Made by a program: the position numbers and the translations under genes
Part shown: one piece after another, positions 8,747 through 17,759 of the stretch
Layout: the number at the start of each line of letters is the position of its first letter
Position numbering within the stretch: position 1 is the stretch's first letter
Notes under the pieces: generated by a model
Databases searched by the model: none
What the model saw: the letters and a program-made list of their open reading frames with translations, nothing else
Told to the model about the DNA's origin: nothing
Assembly (NCBI GenBank): GCA_959019775.1
Contig: CAUEPS010000002.1
Span: 62,001-126,000 of the forward strand
DNA from: an uncultured Collinsella sp.
GTDB lineage: Bacteria > Actinomycetota > Coriobacteriia > Coriobacteriales > Coriobacteriaceae
Direction: 5' to 3'
DNA length: 64,000 nt

Positions 8747-8885
8747 TTCCGATACACTCCAAGCACAGCCTAATCGCTTTGGCCAGCACGGCATCCGCCT
8801 CGCCACGCATAACACCAAAGCACACCATGGCAATTCCGACGATCAACAAAGCGACCTGTACCACGGGTTTTACCGCTTTGAACAA
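8739..8885 (-). CDS. 48-aa CXXC mini-protein (CD1871A-like)
   Basis: A very short gene: TTG start at 8885 with AAAGGAG 8 bases upstream, stop TAA at 8741-8739. The product is MFKAVKPVVQVALLI and so on: a basic N-terminus, one membrane helix (about residues 7-26), then a short tail ending RLCLECIGIG, which holds a CXXC pair (C41, C44). Size, single helix and terminal CLEC-type motif match the family named CD1871A CXXC motif-containing protein, known beside 4Fe-4S and thioredoxin-like genes in gut anaerobes. Its stop overlaps the TTG start of the ferredoxin gene, implying translational coupling. It is likely a membrane thiol shuttle of the redox operon. Confidence 0.75.
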   Translation of the reverse strand: MFKAVKPVVQVALLIVGIAMVCFGVMRGEADAVLAKAIRLCLECIGIG

Positions 8886-8975
8886 CCTGACCACTCCTTT
8901 CGTTACGCGACCATTGGACCATATCGACTATAAAATCCGTGTTAAGCGCGATTTGGAATGTGCAAGGAGACTGTT

Positions 8976-9650
8976 ATGCGTATTTTGATCGTCGAAGACG
9001 AGCGAGCACTGTGCGATGCAATCGCGCGCAGCTTGCGAAACTTGGCGTACAGCGTCGACTGCTGTCACGACGGACAGGAGGCGCTCGATCTGCTGGGCGT
9101 CGAAGTCTTTGACCTCGTGGTACTCGACCTCAACCTTCCCCGTATCGATGGCATGACCGTGCTTAGGGAACTTAGGAAAACCGACTGCGAGACCAAGGTA
9201 CTGATTCTGTCCGCGCGTGGCGAAGTATCCGATAAAGTCGCCGGACTCGATGCCGGCGCCAACGATTACCTCACCAAGCCGTTTCATCTGGACGAGCTTG
9301 CGGCAAGGATCCGCAGCCTTACCCTCAGACGCTTTACACAAAGCGACATAGTTTTAACCTGCGGAAAGCTCCGCTTTGACGCCAAGGCGCGCATCGCCTC
9401 CGTGGACAGCGAGGCTTTATCTCTTACGCGCAAGGAAACGGGAATCTTGGAATACCTGATGCTTAATCAGGGGCGTCCGGTAAGCCAAGAGGAGCTTATC
9501 GAGCACGTTTGGGATAGCAGCGTGAACAGCTTTAGCAACGCAATCCGCGTTCACATCTCGTCACTCCGCAAAAAGCTACGCAGCGCTTTGGGATACGACC
9601 CGATTCGCAATCGGATTGGAGAGGGCTACGTTATGGAGGATGGCGAATGA
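8976..9650 (+). CDS. OmpR-family response regulator
   Basis: A 224-residue protein, start ATG 8976 after AAGGAG. Receiver domain with acidic pair ED near residue 8, phosphoacceptor Asp51 (VVLDLNLPRIDGM) and the KPF motif near residue 101. The C-terminal winged helix (about 125-222) holds the recognition region SNAIRVHISSLRKKL. It overlaps the histidine kinase gene by 4 bases (ATGA), so the two are translated together. It is divergent from the CXXC/ferredoxin/TlpA operon with only 90 bases between, so control of that operon is plausible but unproven. Confidence 0.93.
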   Translation: MRILIVEDERALCDAIARSLRNLAYSVDCCHDGQEALDLLGVEVFDLVVLDLNLPRIDGMTVLRELRKTDCETKVLILSARGEVSDKVAGLDAGANDYLTKPFHLDELAARIRSLTLRRFTQSDIVLTCGKLRFDAKARIASVDSEALSLTRKETGILEYLMLNQGRPVSQEELIEHVWDSSVNSFSNAIRVHISSLRKKLRSALGYDPIRNRIGEGYVMEDGE

Positions 9651-10798
9651 AAGGGCTTTCGCTGCAATGGCGCATAACGATCATGACGGCACTGCTGACG
9701 TGTGCAGCATGCGTGCTGACAAACTGCCTGGTCGGCTATACGGGCATGCGCTACATGGATGCCATCGGCAGTAACATCTCGGCCTTTAACGCAACCAGCG
9801 AAGATTCGCCCCAGGCGTTCGACCCAACGAAAGCGACCCCCGATGACAAGGTCACGATCGTCGTAAACGACGCACAGGAGTCTTTTGGCACGACAACCTG
9901 GTACATCACGGCTGGAGTCACACTCCTTGGCGGCGTGCTGACATACTTTGTGAGCGGCCGTGCGCTCAAACCGCTACGGGATTTTGCAGCCCAGGTTGAG
10001 CGTGTGCAGCCTGACAACCTAAGCGAAATCAGACTCAGTGAAGATGTGCCCACCGAGCTACAACAATGCAGCGCCTCTTTCAACGACATGATCGCCCGTC
10101 TTGGCGAAGGGTTCTCTGCACAGCGTCAGTTTACCGGCAACGCCGCACACGAGCTGCGCACCCCGCTCGCCCTTATGCAAGCACAGATTGAACTATTCAT
10201 CTCCGAGCACCCCGGTTTGCAGCCCGAAACGGCCGAGCTGCTCGGCCTGCTACAAGAACAAGCCGAGCGCATGTCTCGAATGGCCAAGGTATTGCTCGAG
10301 ATGAGTGAGCTCCGCGGCGTTCCTTGCGAGGACGATGTGGAACTTGGCCCCTTGTCCGAAGAGGTCCTCACCGACCTTGCGCCACTTGCCGAAAATAAGG
10401 GCATAACCCTCAATTGTGCTGGAGACGCTTTAGTAATCGGGAGCGACACGCTCCTCTATCGGCTGGTGTTTAACCTGGTCGAAAATGCCATCCATTACAG
10501 CCGCCCCGGCTCGACTGTCAACGTCTCCATCGGCGACAACGACAGCCACGTGTTCCTGCGAGTCGAGGACCAGGGCCCGGGAATACCCAAGCAGTACCGT
10601 GAGAGCATCTTCCAACCGTTCTTTCGCCTGGACAAATCCCGCAGCAGGGCATACGGCGGCGCAGGACTCGGACTAGCGCTCGTTTGGGAGATTGCAGCGC
10701 TTCACGGTGGCACGGTAGAGGTCGAAGCAAGTTCCGAAAACGGGACCACCATGCTCGTAAGCCTTCCAAAACGATCCGCAGCGTTAACCGAACAGTAA
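9647..10798 (+). CDS. sensor histidine kinase
   Basis: A 383-residue kinase. Membrane helices at about 11-31 and 87-107 bracket a small external sensor of about 55 residues. A HAMP-like linker follows (RALKPLRDFAAQVERV). The phosphoacceptor His168 lies in NAAHELRTPLALMQ; the ATPase domain shows the N box (NLVENAIHYS), G1 (DQGPGIP), F box (FQPFFRLD) and G2 (GGAGLGLALV). It pairs with the OmpR-type regulator whose stop overlaps its start. The signal is unknown; a redox or envelope cue would fit the neighbouring thiol operon. Confidence 0.93.
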   Translation: MKGLSLQWRITIMTALLTCAACVLTNCLVGYTGMRYMDAIGSNISAFNATSEDSPQAFDPTKATPDDKVTIVVNDAQESFGTTTWYITAGVTLLGGVLTYFVSGRALKPLRDFAAQVERVQPDNLSEIRLSEDVPTELQQCSASFNDMIARLGEGFSAQRQFTGNAAHELRTPLALMQAQIELFISEHPGLQPETAELLGLLQEQAERMSRMAKVLLEMSELRGVPCEDDVELGPLSEEVLTDLAPLAENKGITLNCAGDALVIGSDTLLYRLVFNLVENAIHYSRPGSTVNVSIGDNDSHVFLRVEDQGPGIPKQYRESIFQPFFRLDKSRSRAYGGAGLGLALVWEIAALHGGTVEVEASSENGTTMLVSLPKRSAALTEQ

Positions 10799-10866
10799 AA
10801 CGAAAGGGGTCCCGAGCAACAGGAGTACAATTGCTGCTATTGTTGCCAGCTGTTGGGAGATGGAAG

Positions 10867-11871
10867 ATGGACTGCGATGGCTACCCATGCGTTCCCATGC
10901 CGTTGATGTGCACCGCCTTTGTGCCGGGGCAGATTGACGCTGCGGTTGCAGGCATTTCCAACCCCGATTCGCGCGCCATTGCCACGGCAGAAGCGCTGTA
11001 CTTTCGCGGACAGGCCGCCCTCGCTGCCAAGACGGCGCGCCCCTATCTTGACGCCACCGATCCCGCACTACGCTATTCCGCATGCTTTATCTGCGGATAT
11101 GCCAGCCTGTCGCTCAACCGTATCGCCGATGCCCGCCGTTGCCTTGCGGGCATCCTCGATACACCGGCCGACGAGGAATCGCCCGCCGTCCACGCCACGC
11201 GTATCCTGTTCGCCTCCGCCGCGAGCGTCCTGCTGCACTTGCCTTCCCCGTATTCTGCCGAAGAGTTTTATCCACTTGCGGCGCATCTGCCCGAAGGCCT
11301 GCGCCTGTTCGCCAGTTACGTGATGGCGCATGCCCTGTACCTGCGCGGCGAATATGGCCGCAGTCTGGGCATGGCGGAAAACGCCCTGATCATGAAACAA
11401 GGGAGCTATCCGATCTCGGAACTGTTCCTGCACCTGGCAGCCTCCATGGCATGCATGAGCCTCAAGGACATCGACGCCGCAAAAACGCACTTCGGAGTTG
11501 CTTGGAACATTGCGCGTCCTGACGGCCTTATCGAGCTCATTGGCGAGCACCACGGCCTTTTGCAGGGGCTTATCGAGGCATGCTTAAAATCGCAATACCC
11601 TGACGACTTCGCGCGCATCATCGAGATCACGCACCGCTTCAGCTACGGCTGGCGGCGCATCCACAACCCCGATTCGGGCGAGGACGTTGCCGACGATCTA
11701 ACGACCACGGAATTCACCATGGCCATGCTCGCCTGTCGTGGGTGGACCAACGCCGAAATCGCACGCCATATGGGAGTATCGCCGGGCACCGTCAAAAACC
11801 GCCTATCAGGAGTGTATGCCAAGCTTGGTATCGGAACTCGCGCCGAGCTGGTCGCGCATATGTTGCGTTAA
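10867..11871 (+). CDS. LuxR-type transcriptional regulator with helical-repeat sensor region
   Basis: A 334-residue protein, start ATG 10867, with GGGAG in good position. About 260 residues of paired helices (repeated ALYFRGQAALAAKTARPYL-like segments) resemble TPR/MalT-type ligand or protein-binding repeats. The C-terminal 60 residues are a LuxR helix-turn-helix (TEFTMAMLACRGWTNAEIAR, then MGVSPGTVKNRLSGVYAKLG). It is 155 bases upstream of a very large secreted surface protein on the same strand and 68 bases after a two-component system. Controlling the surface protein is the simplest guess. There is no ATPase domain, so it is not a full MalT-type regulator. Confidence 0.8.
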   Translation: MDCDGYPCVPMPLMCTAFVPGQIDAAVAGISNPDSRAIATAEALYFRGQAALAAKTARPYLDATDPALRYSACFICGYASLSLNRIADARRCLAGILDTPADEESPAVHATRILFASAASVLLHLPSPYSAEEFYPLAAHLPEGLRLFASYVMAHALYLRGEYGRSLGMAENALIMKQGSYPISELFLHLAASMACMSLKDIDAAKTHFGVAWNIARPDGLIELIGEHHGLLQGLIEACLKSQYPDDFARIIEITHRFSYGWRRIHNPDSGEDVADDLTTTEFTMAMLACRGWTNAEIARHMGVSPGTVKNRLSGVYAKLGIGTRAELVAHMLR

Positions 11872-12026
11872 CGACCGGGCTGCCAAGCGCATCGAACGCG
11901 TTCCGGAACCCGGCGCTTCGCTCAATTAATTTGGACATTTTGACCCTTGAACGGCACTACCGCCACGGGGCGCCTTCTCGCAAAATTGGATTATTTCCAC
12001 CGATACCTGCGGGATGGGAGCCAAAG

Positions 12027-15000
12027 ATGCTTGATCGCCGTTCGTTACTTGTTGCCGGAGCGTCCTCGCTGGCGAGCATTATGTTGCCGCGCGTGCCGGG
12101 AAGCGCAAACGCCTTTCTGCTGCCGTTCGCGCCCACCGCGGCCTATGCCGACGAAGAAGACCCCTTCAGGGTGCTCGTTCTCTCGCGCACCATGTTCGGT
12201 GTGGTCGTGGTCGACGTCGCCAACAAGAATACGCCCATCACGGGTGCCCAGGTCACGCTCACGTCGCGCTACGCCGCAGGCAAGCAGCTCACCGCCACCA
12301 CCGATGAGGAAGGCACGGCCATCTTTGAGGTCGCGCCGCTTTCGGAAGGCTACGTGGACGAGGCGACGCTTCTCGACGCGTACGACTTTAACGGCGGCAT
12401 CTCCATTAGCATGGCGGGCTACCGCGATGTCGAGATTCCCCTCTCGCGTGTCCAAGGCGGCACCGCCATTACCGCACCCACACGTCCGCTCTCCGATGGC
12501 GAGCCGTACTTTCGACAGCTCACGTTCGACGAATGGGACATCCAGTACGCCAACGCCACGTTTATGGCAATGCCAGCGGACGAAGCAGCAAACGACCAGC
12601 CCGACACGCACGCCTTTACCGTGCAGGCCCATCTGCCACAGGGTGGACAGGCAACGCTGCATATCAATAAAGTGATGCCCGCTGCGGGCAGCTCATCCGA
12701 AACCGTCACGCAGATTGGCCAAGTCAAGGCCAGCGCATCGGGCGCGGATAATCTGGCGACGTTCACGCTCGAAGACAAGTTCCTCGACGCGGCATCGAGC
12801 CTTCTGGAAGAAGGATGCAAGCTGCGCTTTGTCCTCGACTACCAGGGCAAAACCTACACACTCTCCTCCCCCATGGCCGTTGTCACTGCGCCGGCGGCAA
12901 AGGCGGAATCCGGATCGACCACTATCGTCCCCACCACCATGGACCAAGAGATCACTCCGTTTGATTTCCCCGCGGCGTTTCCCGGCATCGGCGGCAATAA
13001 GTTCACGTGTTGGATGCCCACATTTCCGATCCTCTTCGATTTCTCGTTTGCTGGATACGTGCTGTTTGGCGGAGGATACAAACCAGCCAGCTATATGAAC
13101 GATTCGGGCAACCCTGATCCGGAATACTGGAAGAAATCGCCACGCGAGTCGGGCGCCAAGCAGGCAAACCGTTACCTCGACGAAATGGAGGGGAAGTGGA
13201 ATCAGTACAAGAGTATGAGTGCCGGATCGGGCACCGATCCAAGAAACACCAAGCTCCTTCGCCACCATTGCACGCCGCTGTTCACGATGGATATCGCCAC
13301 ACAGCTGTACGGCTCGCTCGCCTACGATTGGGTGGGCAAAACCTGGGGTAACAACAGCGACCCCGCATACGGCAATATTAAGGCCCTCTTCCAGGTAAGA
13401 ACCGACCTCAATTGGACCGAGCAGTTTACCCTAGGACCGGTGCCATTTTTCCTAAACGTCAACCCCTGGGTGCTGGCAAAACTGGCGCTCGCCGTGGGTG
13501 CCCACACGCACGGCAGCGGCGCGGCGTTTTTTAAAAACATTTCGCTCGACTATTCAAACACGTCGGGCTCGTTCACCATCCAGATCGGGCTTGCCGTCAC
13601 CTTTGGCGCCGGCGTTGCAGGCGTCGCTTCGTCTGCCGTGCGCGGCGCCGCATCCCTCACGCTGTTCATTGGGTACGAGAAGGCAGATGGACACCAGCTT
13701 CCGCGACTGCGCGTAGGTGCAGACGTCGATGTCGATGTGATACTCCAGTTCGTAATGTTCAAGTGGACCACCAAGGCTTGGTCGGGGTCGTGGCCCACAC
13801 TCATCGATTCGTGGAATATGTCGATGGACAACGGCGACCAGTATGTACTCCAGCGCTCTGAGCTGGCCTTGGGTGGAGATACGCCTTATACGCTGGATGC
13901 CCGCTTCGGCACGCCCGGCGACATCGAGGCGGGCGGCGTGCCGCAATTTATCGCATCGGCCACCATCGTCACCAACGCCGAACTGCTCGCACGCGCCGAG
14001 GTTAAGGCCACTGCCGTAAACGCCGCGCCTGTCGTGCGCGATTGGGATCAAGCGGTCACGCGCATTGAGCTCGAGGCGGATGCAGAAAGCGACGACACGG
14101 GACAGATCGAGCATTTCGTCCATGCACTGATAGAGAACGACGAAAACGCCGCGCCGATGTATGAGTACACCTACATCGGTCAGGCAACGAACACCGTTGC
14201 CGACCCGAACGCCGATTCTGCCGGCGTGTCGGAGGACGAGCGTGGCGGCATCAAGCCCTCGAGCGACAACGTGCTGTTTGCTGGCGTGCTCAGCGAAGCC
14301 CACATGAAGCTGGCAATGATTGCCGGCGTAGAATGCCTGTTCCGTATCGCCTCGGTGCGCTACGGCGACAATGGTCGCTCGCGCCTGGTGGTACACACAA
14401 AGGCAAACGGAACGTGGTCCGCTCCCACGCCTGTGGACTTTCCCCTTGGGTTTGGCGAGGGCGACGTGGAGCGCGACGGCATATACGATTACGACTTCGA
14501 CGTAGTGGAATATACGGACGGAAGAGGAAACCAGGACGCCTACGTGCTGCTGGTCTCGGGTGAGCGCCCCGCCGGTGACAACACCCTTTTCGATACGGCG
14601 AGCACATCCGGCATACTGTCCGTTGTGCGCCTGCGCATAAGCAACAACGGAGTTCGCATGATATCGCACACGTCGTGGCGCAGCATCTCGCGCGGCCGCC
14701 TTCAGGAGGATGGCTACCATTGCTTGCAGTGCCCACGCATCACGGTGGGCAAGACACTTGTCGACGGGCGCCTGTCGGGCGCCTACCTCCACCGCCGCGG
14801 GACCACCGCAGAAAAGGCGCTCGGCAGCGAGGCCGAGGTTGCGCTGGAGTGCTTTACCCTGTGGTCGGACGTTTCGGGCGACAGTCTCACGTTCCGTCAG
14901 GTCCTCCGCTTTCCACAGGCACCGTCGAGCATCGAGCTCGGCGCGCCCGAGAATATCAACGGCAAAATGGTGGTGCCCGTTGCGTACGAGACCGCAGACG

Positions 15001-16394
15001 GTTGCGGCTGCACATCGTACGCCGTGATCGGCCAGTCCATTGCGGGCTGGGGCGTTATGTCACCAGACGCCACGGTACCCCACGCGGTGCCGTGGCCGCA
15101 GCACACGGGCTTTTTGGCTACCGTCAACGAGCAACTGCAGCATATTACTTGGACGCGAGGCGCATCGGTATTTGCAACGCAGCCCGTGGGTGCCGCAGGC
15201 TGCGGCCCGGCATCGTTCAGCGTAAGCAACAACGGCAGGTGCGTGCTCTATGTAGAGAACACCGATGGCAAGGTGGGACAAACCTACGACGAAGAAGGCA
15301 ACCCGGTAGCAGTGATGGGCAAGCACTTCCGCATCTTCGCCAGCACCTTGGCAGGCGATCTGTTCACGGAGCCGTTCGTGATGTGCGAGCTGGACCATCC
15401 CGTCGATCAGATAACGACATTTTTGACGTCGGGGAGCATGCTCTCCGCGCTCGCCACGCACATTGTGAGCGCGGAGAAGAGCGAGGCAGAACTACACGGC
15501 ATCGAAGTGCCCTTGGTGGCGTGTGCCACTCCGACGGGCGCAGTCGCTACCTCGGGCGCGGTGGTGCCCGGAGCAGCAGGCGAATCCTTCATGGTCACGG
15601 TGCGAAACGACGGCAACACCTTGCTGACCGCCGGCACGATCGATCTGTACCGAGAGGGCTCCAGTCAGCCGTTCTCCAGCGCATCCATCGGGTTCGGAGT
15701 GAACGCACGCATGGCATCGATCTACGATCCAGAGCTTGCCGAGGACGCTTCGGCCAACGACATGACACACGTGAAGTACACGCTCGAGACGCTGGGCGCA
15801 CATTTTGCAACGCACCCGCTGGTAGCCGACAGTGGCAACGCCGTGCTGGCACCGGGTTGCACGGCACAGTTCCGCATGAGCTTCGCCATCCCCGAGAGTT
15901 GGAGCGATGAAGTGGGCAAACGTGTAACGCTATATGCGAAGGCGCGTAATCTGGTGGCGCTCGATCCCGTAACGCTCGAGGAAATTCGACCGGGCGCAAA
16001 CTCGGCGCTGGGTGCCGTACTGCACGAGCTTCATGTGCCCGACGCGGCATGCGAACGCTCGGAAGTTCAGGTCGGCGTATGCGACAACGCGGATACGACG
16101 GGGCTTCACGATGCACCGATGACGGCGGACGGCGGTGGCGGCTCGAGTGGAGGTGGCTCCGGCGGAAGCAGCTCCGGTAGCGGCAGTGGCTCTGGCAGCG
16201 GCAAGGATCACGGCAATAACAAGCGCCCCGGAAAAGCGGGCGCGCTTGCGGGCACGGGCGATGTCAACGCTCCCCTTACGGCAGCCGCTGCAGCACTCGC
16301 CGCGGCAGGCGCCGGCCTCATCGCCTACAGCGCCCGCCGCACGGCGCTCGAGATCGACACCGCCAATGAGGCCAATTCGGATAGGCCTCGCTAG
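12027..16394 (+). CDS. very large secreted surface protein, Tat-like signal and LPXTG-like anchor
   Basis: A 1,455-residue protein, start ATG 12027 with GGGAG upstream. It begins MLDRRSLLVAGASSLAS, a twin-arginine-like export signal ending near AYADEED. Residues about 45-130 look like a carboxypeptidase-regulatory-like beta sandwich (VTLTSRYAAGKQ, then DEEGTAIFEV). Much of the middle is beta-rich and unassigned; the region near 860-1270 has alternating strands (SVVRLRIS, TYDEEGNPVAV) suggestive of a propeller or repeat fold. The C-terminus has a Gly/Ser-only linker, then LAGTGD (a variant sorting motif), a hydrophobic helix and RR. It should be wall- or membrane-anchored outside the cell. Function unknown. 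Confidence 0.85.
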   Translation: MLDRRSLLVAGASSLASIMLPRVPGSANAFLLPFAPTAAYADEEDPFRVLVLSRTMFGVVVVDVANKNTPITGAQVTLTSRYAAGKQLTATTDEEGTAIFEVAPLSEGYVDEATLLDAYDFNGGISISMAGYRDVEIPLSRVQGGTAITAPTRPLSDGEPYFRQLTFDEWDIQYANATFMAMPADEAANDQPDTHAFTVQAHLPQGGQATLHINKVMPAAGSSSETVTQIGQVKASASGADNLATFTLEDKFLDAASSLLEEGCKLRFVLDYQGKTYTLSSPMAVVTAPAAKAESGSTTIVPTTMDQEITPFDFPAAFPGIGGNKFTCWMPTFPILFDFSFAGYVLFGGGYKPASYMNDSGNPDPEYWKKSPRESGAKQANRYLDEMEGKWNQYKSMSAGSGTDPRNTKLLRHHCTPLFTMDIATQLYGSLAYDWVGKTWGNNSDPAYGNIKALFQVRTDLNWTEQFTLGPVPFFLNVNPWVLAKLALAVGAHTHGSGAAFFKNISLDYSNTSGSFTIQIGLAVTFGAGVAGVASSAVRGAASLTLFIGYEKADGHQLPRLRVGADVDVDVILQFVMFKWTTKAWSGSWPTLIDSWNMSMDNGDQYVLQRSELALGGDTPYTLDARFGTPGDIEAGGVPQFIASATIVTNAELLARAEVKATAVNAAPVVRDWDQAVTRIELEADAESDDTGQIEHFVHALIENDENAAPMYEYTYIGQATNTVADPNADSAGVSEDERGGIKPSSDNVLFAGVLSEAHMKLAMIAGVECLFRIASVRYGDNGRSRLVVHTKANGTWSAPTPVDFPLGFGEGDVERDGIYDYDFDVVEYTDGRGNQDAYVLLVSGERPAGDNTLFDTASTSGILSVVRLRISNNGVRMISHTSWRSISRGRLQEDGYHCLQCPRITVGKTLVDGRLSGAYLHRRGTTAEKALGSEAEVALECFTLWSDVSGDSLTFRQVLRFPQAPSSIELGAPENINGKMVVPVAYETADGCGCTSYAVIGQSIAGWGVMSPDATVPHAVPWPQHTGFLATVNEQLQHITWTRGASVFATQPVGAAGCGPASFSVSNNGRCVLYVENTDGKVGQTYDEEGNPVAVMGKHFRIFASTLAGDLFTEPFVMCELDHPVDQITTFLTSGSMLSALATHIVSAEKSEAELHGIEVPLVACATPTGAVATSGAVVPGAAGESFMVTVRNDGNTLLTAGTIDLYREGSSQPFSSASIGFGVNARMASIYDPELAEDASANDMTHVKYTLETLGAHFATHPLVADSGNAVLAPGCTAQFRMSFAIPESWSDEVGKRVTLYAKARNLVALDPVTLEEIRPGANSALGAVLHELHVPDAACERSEVQVGVCDNADTTGLHDAPMTADGGGGSSGGGSGGSSSGSGSGSGSGKDHGNNKRPGKAGALAGTGDVNAPLTAAAAALAAAGAGLIAYSARRTALEIDTANEANSDRPR

Positions 16395-16442
16395 CTCCTA
16401 GTTACTTTTGTGAGAGACGCCGACTCGGCTCATCGAACATCA

Positions 16443-16478
16443 AATGGGCTGGTTCTGAATACCCAGAGCCAGCCCATT
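16443..16478. terminator. bidirectional terminator between convergent genes
   Basis: AATGGGCTGGTTCTG pairs with CCAGAGCCAGCCCATT (stem GGGCTGG/CCAGCCC plus an inner part). It sits 50 bases after the surface protein and directly at the 3' end of the minus-strand membrane protein gene. Confidence 0.6.
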
Positions 16479-16483
16479 ACGCA

Positions 16484-17068
16484 TTAGATGTCGTCAGAGG
16501 AGTCGAGTTCTGCCTCGAGCTTGGCACGGCGTCTTTTCGCCGTGAAAAACGTTGCGCACAGGGCAGCAAACGTGGCCGCGAAAATCGTCGCACCGCAGAA
16601 CACGCCCGTGGCCAGGTTCGCCAACCAAAAGACGCTTTCGAGCGGTACGATCTGCACCTCAGCGATACAGCGCATTGCGGCAATAACAAGCGCGAACGCG
16701 GCGCCGCTAAAACCGCTGACAAGCAGGAAATATCCAACAGGAAGATGCTCGGTTTGCCCAAAACGATTGGTATCGACATAGCCCTTCCGCGTTTGCAGTC
16801 CTGCGCAAATCAACATCACGAGAACGAGCCACAAATACATGGCTGCCTCGAACGGCGTTGCAAAGCCATGCGGCATTTCACTGGCGTCGCTGTGAACCCA
16901 CGCAACCTGTCGAGCTATAAACTGGTAGAAAAAGATCATCAACATGCCAAACGAAAGCAGCACGAAACCAATCTTGTAGATCTTCGCGCTCTCGGCCTCC
17001 AGGCGCTCATCCTTTGGGCCGGCATATTCACGCCACTTTTGCACGAGTTTTAAATCTTCAAATTTCAT
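16484..17068 (-). CDS. four-helix membrane protein next to an HTH regulator
   Basis: A 194-residue protein with a charged cytoplasmic N-terminus (FEDLKLVQKWREYAGPKDER) and four hydrophobic helices (about 33-53, 73-95, 110-130, 145-172), ending in a basic and acidic tail. It starts 9 bases after the stop of a small XRE regulator. This regulator-plus-small-membrane-protein pairing is common in Firmicutes and Actinobacteria (DUF6773/DUF3796-like), but the function is not established. Expression should follow the promoter at 17357-17385. Confidence 0.75.
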   Translation of the reverse strand: MKFEDLKLVQKWREYAGPKDERLEAESAKIYKIGFVLLSFGMLMIFFYQFIARQVAWVHSDASEMPHGFATPFEAAMYLWLVLVMLICAGLQTRKGYVDTNRFGQTEHLPVGYFLLVSGFSGAAFALVIAAMRCIAEVQIVPLESVFWLANLATGVFCGATIFAATFAALCATFFTAKRRRAKLEAELDSSDDI

Positions 17069-17077
17069 AGCGAACTC

Positions 17078-17308
17078 CTAAAGAGCGTCAGGGTCGACGT
17101 CGCTCTCGTCTTCCCAAAACAAGTCGTTCAACGTAACGCGTAGCGCTTTACAGATTGCCACGCACAAATTGAGCGTGGGGTTGTAGCCGCCCGCCTCGAT
17201 CAGGCCGATGGTCTGGCGCGTAACGCCCACGGCCTCGGCCAGGTCAGCTTGCGAAAGGCCAACCGCCGCGCGCGCCGCCTTCATGCGTAGGTTCCTTTTG
17301 CCCGGCAT
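17078..17308 (-). CDS. small XRE-family transcriptional repressor
   Basis: A 76-residue protein, start ATG 17308 with AAAGGA upstream. It is essentially one helix-turn-helix: LRMKAARAAVGLSQADLAEA, then VTRQTIGLIEAGGYNPTLNL, ending LNDLFWEDESDVDPDAL. The NPTL and LNDLFW motifs are typical of the YozG/short XRE group that usually regulate their own operon with a downstream membrane protein. Four copies of a TGACAGATAT-like site surround its promoter, which supports autorepression. Confidence 0.88.
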   Translation of the reverse strand: MPGKRNLRMKAARAAVGLSQADLAEAVGVTRQTIGLIEAGGYNPTLNLCVAICKALRVTLNDLFWEDESDVDPDAL

Positions 17309-17328
17309 GGAGTTCCTTTCGTAGTAAT

Positions 17329-17418
17329 GGACAGATATCCGTTGCAACATGACAGAAATATATTGCATCCATCAAAGGATGTCAACTATATCTGTCATTA
17401 TGAAAACCATGTCTGTCA
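17329..17418 (-). promoter_or_regulatory. promoter with repeated operator sites for the XRE operon
   Basis: On the minus strand TTGACA (17385-17380) and TATATT (17362-17357) are separated by exactly 17 bases, a near-consensus vegetative promoter. Copies of a (T/G)GACAGA(A/T)AT-like motif lie at 17329-17338 and 17350-17359, and inverted copies (ATATCTGTCA, ATGTCTGTCA) at 17388-17397 and 17409-17418. One overlaps the -10 and one abuts the -35. The arrangement suits repression by the encoded XRE protein. Confidence 0.7.
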
Positions 17419-17676
17419 TCGCCATGCAGACATACCAATTTCAATTCGCCATTCAAACTTACTCGGACAAAACCGACTCGGGTTTCTCCGAGTAAACGTG
17501 ATTGATAGTCGATCGATGTGCCCGCTCGTGCGATCAGCATCGTTCGATTTTGTTTAGTAAAACTAGATCCCTATTAAATAAAATTCATCTGTATCCAAAT
17601 TTATTTAACAATGCCGCGCTACCACTAAACACTATCCCTGTTAATCCGAACGATTGTTCGATGGATTTCGTGTTGG
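17419..17676. other. AT-rich intergenic region with one hairpin
   Basis: No credible gene. TTACTCGGA (17459-17467) pairs with TCCGAGTAA (17487-17495), and inside it AAACC pairs with GGGTTT; there is no T-run on either side. The stretch 17540-17640 is distinctly AT-rich. The role is unknown; it separates the XRE operon from the topoisomerase genes. Confidence 0.4.
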
Positions 17677-17705
17677 TTGGAATCGCCTGTGGGCTGGGCT
17701 ATGCT
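17677..17705 (+). promoter_or_regulatory. probable promoter of the topoisomerase genes
   Basis: TTGGAA (17677-17682) and TATGCT (17700-17705) are spaced by 17 bases, about 55 bases before the start of the parE-like gene. Confidence 0.5.
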
Positions 17706-17759
17706 ACCTTGACTATCTACATGACTTAAACGCAGCAAAGGAGCACCGAGAGAGCGAGT

